Shown: in pieces, positions 48,539-64,000 of the stretch | Position numbering within the stretch: the stretch's first letter is position 1 | How the letters are laid out: each line of letters begins with the position of its first letter | Source of the DNA: Corella eumyota | Lineage: Eukaryota; Chordata; Ascidiacea; Phlebobranchia; Corellidae | NCBI GenBank assembly: GCA_963082875.1 | Contig: OY720098.1 | Location: 12,462,001 to 12,526,000 of the forward strand | Length of the DNA: 64,000 nucleotides | Direction: 5' to 3' | The notes under the pieces: generated by a model | Database searches by the model: none | What the model saw: the letters and a program-made list of their open reading frames with translations, nothing else | Told to the model about the DNA's origin: nothing | Made by a program: the position numbers and the translations under genes

Positions 48539-51500
48539 ATGTCGCAAAATGTTATTAATTTTTACAAAAATAGTATTGCCAGAAATGCACAGGTAAATAA
48601 AAATCAAAATATGGACATATTTTTGTAAACTACTTTTGTCAATGGTTTTTAAATTAAACTTTTTACTAAAATTTAAAACTTAAATTTGGAAAAACAACAA
48701 AAATTTGAATATTAAAATTTATAACAGAAACATGAAAATGAAATGAAGCCTTCCACTAAGAGGTCTGCCACTTCGCCGGCCAAGGGTGCTGTTCATAAAA
48801 GATCAGCTTTTGGTGATATTACAAATGTGAGTGGTGTGAGAATATGACAGAAATTACGAAAAACAATATTTTAAATGCAATTTTTTAAAACAAAACATAT
48901 AATGGCCCTCTTAAAATTGTAAATTTGTTTGTTTAATGTTTTAGGCTGTCAATAAACACCCAACAAAAGTTGCAGTAAAAGGTTTAAAAAGTAAGCCTAA
49001 ACCAAAACCTGAATCAAAAAGAAGGTCAATTAGAATTTTTAATCAACAAAATGAAGAAACTGTCTCTAAAAAGGATGTTTCTGATGACATGTTACCAAGG
49101 TAACCAACTAACATGATTTCAATATAATAAAACTTTAAACAATCATCAATAAAGCTATAAAAATGATTTATTCCTAATTAAATCATTAACGCATAATAAA
49201 ATGATTTCAAATTTTTTCACATCAGTAACTCAATTATGTTGATTTTAGCTCGCAAGACAGTAACTCCAGTAGTAGCACAACCAGTTCAGTATACTCCACA
49301 CCTTCCTCAACAGAAGATACATGCTGTTATGAGCACAAGGCTTCGCCTAAACGCCAAGCTTTAAAATTTGAGGACCTGGACCTTGCTAATACTAATAACC
49401 CCAACGAGGCACCTGAGTATGGATTCGTGATATTTGAGTACATGCGAGCAAGGGAATCTATGTTTAAGATTGACCCCGATTTTCTGGCCAAATATCAATC
49501 CGAACTTACGCAAGAAATGAGAGCTATTTTAGTGGACTGGATGGTCGAGGTACGTGTTAATAAAATTGTTATTTCACATTTGTTTTTATTTCCATAAATT
49601 TAAATTTAAATAAAATAGTTTATGTTACATTGTGAAAATATTGTAGTAATGTGACATAACTGGCGCGTCGACAGAAGTTTAATTAATCAAAAACGTCACA
49701 AATTAGTTCGCGGAATAAGTCCAAAACCATCTGTTCCAATTAGAAGTTTACGTAAAATGCTAATTCTCGGTTCACGTAAACGTTAAAGTTGTGCAAACAA
49801 ATCAGTTCAAACCACAAGTGCGCGTTTTTTACTACCTCATTAAGGACAATTAACCTGCATTGTTCTGGCTCGCATCTGCGCTCAATGCCATTGTTACGTC
49901 ACTCAGGTGTAAGTTGACGTCATAATGGACGCGTGTTCGGGATATGAGAAAAATTTTGGCAAGACAGAGTTCACAATTTCTAACAAAACCTGATTATCGC
50001 TCTTTTTATGTCAACCGAACTAATATATAAGAGACTAATGAATATTTAGTATTTTAACATATATTATATATTCAAAAAAAATATTTTAAACACAAGTGAT
50101 TTACTTTTTAGGTGCAAGAAAACTTTGAATTAAACCACGAGACTTTGTACTTGGCTGTTAAATTGGTTGATCACTACCTCCACAAACTCTCAGTGCCTCG
50201 CGAAAAACTTCAACTTTTGGGTGCAACTTGTCTTCTAATAGCCGCCAAATTCGACGTAAGTATACGATTACGTCATTTTTTGAAAATATTTTCCATAGAA
50301 CGTGAAACTGTTTTATTAATGGCAAACTTAAGCCTACATTTTAAATTTGCACATTTCAGGATTAAATACAAAATTTTAGCACTATTGTTAAGTTTATCTC
50401 CAATAGTGTTAAGTAAATTGTATTATTTGTTAAAATGGTTTGGGTATTTGGGCCATGGAAATATAAATGTGTCTGATTATAATCGGATATGCTTGACTTA
50501 AAAAATCGATGATTTCCAATTAAATTATTTTACTGTGCAACAGCTTATTCCTTTTATTTGGATTTTTATTTTGAATTATAAGTCGGCAACGTTTATATTT
50601 TCTTGAATATAGCAAATACGAAACAAAATTCGTATTTTATATGCACATTATTTTGATTTTTGTACATTTTTTTTATTATTTTATTTTTTTAATTTGATAG
50701 GAACGTCACCCTCCTTACGTTGACGATTTTCTTTACATATGTGATGATGCATATAAGCGTAAGGAATTGCTTGCCATGGAACGATCGGTACTGCATCAAA
50801 TCGGTTACGACATTAACATCCCGGTCTCTTACCGTTTTTTACGTCGCTACGCCAAGTGTGTGAAGTCGAGCATGGAAATATTGACCCTAGGACGCTTTAT
50901 CCTCGAATTATCGCTTCAGAGTTACAAATTTGTTGCCAAGTCTGCGTCAAAAATGGCTGCTGCAGCACTTTGGCTTGCCTTTAAAATGAAAAAATCTGAA
51001 CAAAAATGGGTAAGTTTTATAAAATATATATTTCACTAACATAGGTATTACACTGTAGCATTTTATTTTTCACATTGACGTATTCTGGCATACTTTTTAT
51101 TTTGATATGGTTAATTAAGTCTTATATATAAAACATTAATTTTTTATATTTTTTTGTGGTTTAGAATGATACGCTGTTATATTACTCAACTCATACCGAG
51201 AGTGAGGTGTTGGAACTTGCTTGCGAGTTGAACAAAATGATACAAATCTCTGACAGCAAAAAATTAAAAACGGTAAATAAATTTGTATTATAAACTACTG
51301 TTACAAAAAATCAATATTCCGGTTATGTTTTGCGTTATTTAATGTGCGCTGGTATAGTTTGGGAGTTTAAAAAATGCTTTAAAGGTATTAAGATTTAAAA
51401 TGCCTATTATCTGTATAGATCTGGCAAAAATATTCCCATTCAATTTTCTACGAAGTTGCCAAAACTCCGACACTTTCTTCTGACGATATTGCGATACACT

Positions 51501-51562
51501 CAGCTCGAATTAACAACTCTCTTGCGTCCACCGACGGCAACAAGGAATACCTCGAATTGTAA
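48539..51562 (+). CDS. CCNB3: Cyclin B3 (8 exons)
   Basis: Exons 48539-48592, 48728-48826, 48945-49099, 49249-49549, 50112-50255, 50701-51009, 51165-51272 and 51419-51562 total 1314 nt in phase, giving 437 aa. It is an activating subunit of CDK1/CDK2 in mitosis and meiosis. The N-terminal region (about residues 1-150) is basic and Ser-rich and carries the destruction-box-like RSAFGDITN; B3 cyclins typically have Phe instead of Leu in this box. The cyclin fold spans about 170-425, with the MRAILVDWMVEVQ signature, FELNHETLYLAVKLVD, KLQLLGATCLLIAAKF, PPYVDDFLYICDDAY, MERSVL, DINIP and FLRRYAKC. The last three groups and NHETLYL single out B3 rather than A or B1/B2. It is shorter than mammalian B3, which has a huge extra exon, and like fly and worm forms. 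Next on the same strand is CUL1. Confidence 0.95.
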
Positions 51563-53341
51563 TTGTTTTTTGAGATTTGAAGCGGAGAAGATGTTTAATG
51601 TTCCAACTATCGGGTTTATTTTTTTGCAGAATCTGTGACGTCACTTTACGTAAAAATGAATGACTTCAAGCCTATATGAGATATTCAAAGTTTATCAGGA
51701 AACATAATTTTCAGGCCCCAAGTAAAAAATGTCACATATCTTTGTTCATGACGTCATAAAGGCGTTGTTCCAAAACCGCATCGGACCCCAAAAGTTTCTA
51801 AATTACGCGATTGATCGAACTATTTCAATTTTCTACTTTTCTCTCAAATTTTAACTTTCTATCCTTCTAAAATTTAATTGTCTTTCGTATTTACAGACTT
51901 TTCGTACTTTGTTACTAATGACGTCATCTTTTGTGGCGTAAGAATCTATATTTTAGTTTTTCGTTTTAATGATTTTATTTAAAAAATGTTTACGTCACAA
52001 ATTCCAAAATAGTGACGTCATGGCGAGAATGGACCAATCGCAACGCCTCGAGAATAATTTTATCTTTTAAATTCGCTACTGCCAATGTGGCTGTTTTTAC
52101 CATGTTTTTTTTGTTTTTTGATAGTTTTTGCCTGATTGTCATATCAAACAACACAATTTTTTTTAAATTTCCTAAAAATGATTGTTCACCATCTATTTTA
52201 AGTTTTTTGTAGTTGTTTAGGATATGTCAATCGGGCAAACTGTATGAAGTTTTGTTTTTGTTATTGTTTTTTTTTAGCGACTGCCCGTAGAAAAATCATT
52301 GTTTCAAATTTTAACTGCCGATTGTACTTCTATTGTGTATAACGTATACACGACCAACTTTCTACGCCTATTACTTTGTCTTCTAAATTTTATCTACTTG
52401 TACGCCTATTAATATGTCATAAATGTGTAAGTATGCCCCTTAGCGGCGGTTTTAATGTTCCCTATTGAAAATGTTTTGCGCCTACTAGCGTTAACATAAT
52501 ATTGAACTTTTCTCTTTTCGAACTTACTCTCAGATGCTTTTAATTTTTTTCAAATAAACATGATTTTACTTAGATATCTTTTGGTTTGGTTATAAAATTA
52601 GAAAGGAGATTTATTTATGGATAGCATACATAACATAAGTTATCTTACTGTTTATTTTTTTGTTTAATCACTATTTTTTTATCAATTTATCCTCGATGTA
52701 AGAAGGTCGAAATTTTGGCCTAAGCATAAAGCAGCATTACTCTATCTTGGCTAACTGCTAAATTGGTGTTAACTTGCTTTTGTAGTGTGGTTTGTTTATT
52801 AACAACCATTTGTGATTGTTAACAAGGCTTGTTTTGCCTTGTTAAACGGATTGACTAGCAACTGACTAAAACAAATAAATTATAATTTATTTTAACGAAA
52901 AATTTTGACTAGTAATAATTGATGTATTTTGTTTTTTTGTATATTTTTACATTTTTTTATGGCGTTGGTGTTATAACAATGATAAGTTTGGTATGGTGAG
53001 CTACTCGTCTTAAATTGGTTACAACCTCAACACTCTTTCGTCAAAATTAGATATTTTTCTTTGTTGTTTTAAATTTTTTTTGCATATGACTACAATATTA
53101 TTATTTATTTTTGGGTTAAATATTGTCGTTTAGTAAAATTTATTTTATTATATATTGTTGTAAATAAACATTGTATTAAGAGACTATATTGGTGTCTCGA
53201 AGACGTCCTATTGGTATTGGATTCCGCGTCACTTTTTTAATTTTTTTTTTCGGATTTTATTTTTAGAGGAGTTTTAGCTGTTTAGCAGGAGTCATGTGAT
53301 AGTAAGCTTGTAGATATAAAGTTAGAAAAGTTATTAAGTTA
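51563..53341. other. Cyclin B3 3' UTR and CUL1 upstream region
   Basis: There is no coding exon. TGACGTCA-type words are frequent at 51640-52030. AATAAA signals occur near 52553 and 53163, the latter overlapping TGTAAATA at 53160, a consensus Pumilio-binding word if it lies in the transcript. Shortly before the CUL1 start, TATTTTTAG (ending about 53268) could be a splice or trans-splice acceptor for the CUL1 5' leader. Confidence 0.4.
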
Positions 53342-62771
<9,430 letters not shown>

Positions 62772-64000
62772 TAGCTTAGGTTCTGTGTGTAATACTGTGT
62801 ACTGCTCAATTAATTAAAAATAGTTTTCTAAAAGAGGAAATTTTAGGTTAAATTTGCTCAACAAGCCCTAACAGTATTTTAAATATAGATAATATAACTA
62901 CTAAAAATATCAAATTAAACAGAATGCTTAAATTATTTGTTACACAAAGATTTAGTTGTCTAAAAAAAATTAATGAAGTATCTTGGAAATAGTTTTGATT
63001 TCATATCATATGACATGTAGTAATTATTCCATATTTTTACTTTTAGTTTCTGTTATGTTTTTATTTAACTTGAAAAAGTTCATTTAAAGAAATTACTTCA
63101 GTAACTTTTAGAATAAATTTATGAAAAAATTAGCCTTCGTTAGCTAAATTATTAATTACCTATTATAACATAACGACTTTGTGGTAATTAAAAAAATAAT
63201 ACAATCCATGTATTTTCGTTTTTTGTGGTATAAGTTGGCCTGTCTTTTTAATTTTCTTTTGCTTATTACATTTTTGTTGGTATAAAAAATTGTGTTTTAT
63301 TTAGAGAAAGGTTAAGTTAAGTTTTTAATACATAAGTATTAAATTTTCAACAAAAACCTGGCTTTAATAAGAAAAGGGAAATTACAAATTTAACACCAAT
63401 TATTGTGGTGTTATTAAAATATCATATTTTAAAACTTCTACAGATTTATAGTAAATTTAATTTTCTTTTAACATTGACAGAGAAAGCCTTATGCAAACAA
63501 CAGTATCAAAATTAATTTTGGATTATTGGGGACAAATAAAGTTAAAAAATTTATTCATTGAAGCAAGTCATAATAACATTACATTACTTTAATTCACACG
63601 TCACGGTACACGTTTATCATACATTTCTAATGTGTCGCTTTTTATTAATTTAGATAAAAATATTTGTTTAATGTATAAGATTGTTCGTATGTTTACTTCA
63701 GGTTAAACACGGTTTATTTTTACAAAAATACCACATTACAAATAGAAGTATTATCAACATTCAAACTGAACTGCCAAATCAAAATAGTAAAGGTCTAACT
63801 AAGATCAGAGACTGTCAGACTGTAAGAGCCTAAGTGCTAATAGGCATGCACAAATAATAAATGTACCCCATACTGCCTGTGCGTCATGATGCTAAAAATT
63901 CCCAATCGCAATTAATAATAAATTGACAACGTTAGGTAAAACGTTTTTCTAAATTAAAATTCATTGTAGGTAATGCTTAAACAGTTAAAAAAACATTATA
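62772..64000. other. CUL1 3' UTR and downstream intergenic DNA
   Basis: There is no exon on either strand. AATAAA-type signals appear near 63113 and 63536. The rest is AT-rich, with a slightly less AT-rich stretch at 63790-63890 in which nothing was recognised. Confidence 0.4.

Overview
The window is animal genomic DNA, very AT-rich, with compact intron-rich genes, short introns and canonical GT-AG splicing. Gene content and style suggest an ascidian tunicate such as Ciona; this is an inference. Nearly all coding capacity is in short exons. I rebuilt the gene models by hand from splice sites, reading phase and remembered protein families. Exon ends should be good to a few bases, but no transcript evidence was available.

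Layout. 1-766 (+): last two exons of a single-pass membrane protein. 982-3374 (-): a complete nine-exon gene for an MLKL-like pseudokinase (407 aa), tail-to-tail with the first gene. 3991-5076 (-): a four-exon Ly6/uPAR-type three-finger surface protein. 5077-8633: intergenic DNA with a decayed L1-like LINE and a 501-bp non-autonomous hAT-like element. 8634-16831 (+): mitochondrial phosphatidylserine decarboxylase (PISD), whose 4.2-kb fifth intron carries an intronless secreted-protein ORF on the opposite strand (12098-12799). 17505-24753 (+): CCDC13, a coiled-coil centriolar satellite protein, in 17 exons.

25660-46705 is a 21-kb gene-free structure. Two imperfect inverted arms of about 1.2 kb enclose a satellite array of about 16 kb with roughly 0.7-0.8 kb monomers. 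A 5,485-bp higher-order block occurs twice in the array, nearly identical, with one monomer in a different position in each copy. A hairpin minisatellite (about 24 copies) sits at monomer junctions. A second, smaller inverted-repeat element lies between the array and the right arm.

48539-51562 (+): cyclin B3 in eight exons. 53342-62771 (+): cullin-1 in 20 constitutive exons plus one in-frame 138-nt candidate cassette exon and a possible 53-residue N-terminal extension. The last 1.2 kb is non-coding.

The genes do not form one pathway. Cyclin B3 and CUL1 are neighbouring cell-cycle genes on the same strand. The most notable items are the tunicate MLKL-like gene with pseudokinase hallmarks, the inverted-repeat-bounded satellite element, and the CUL1 cassette exon.
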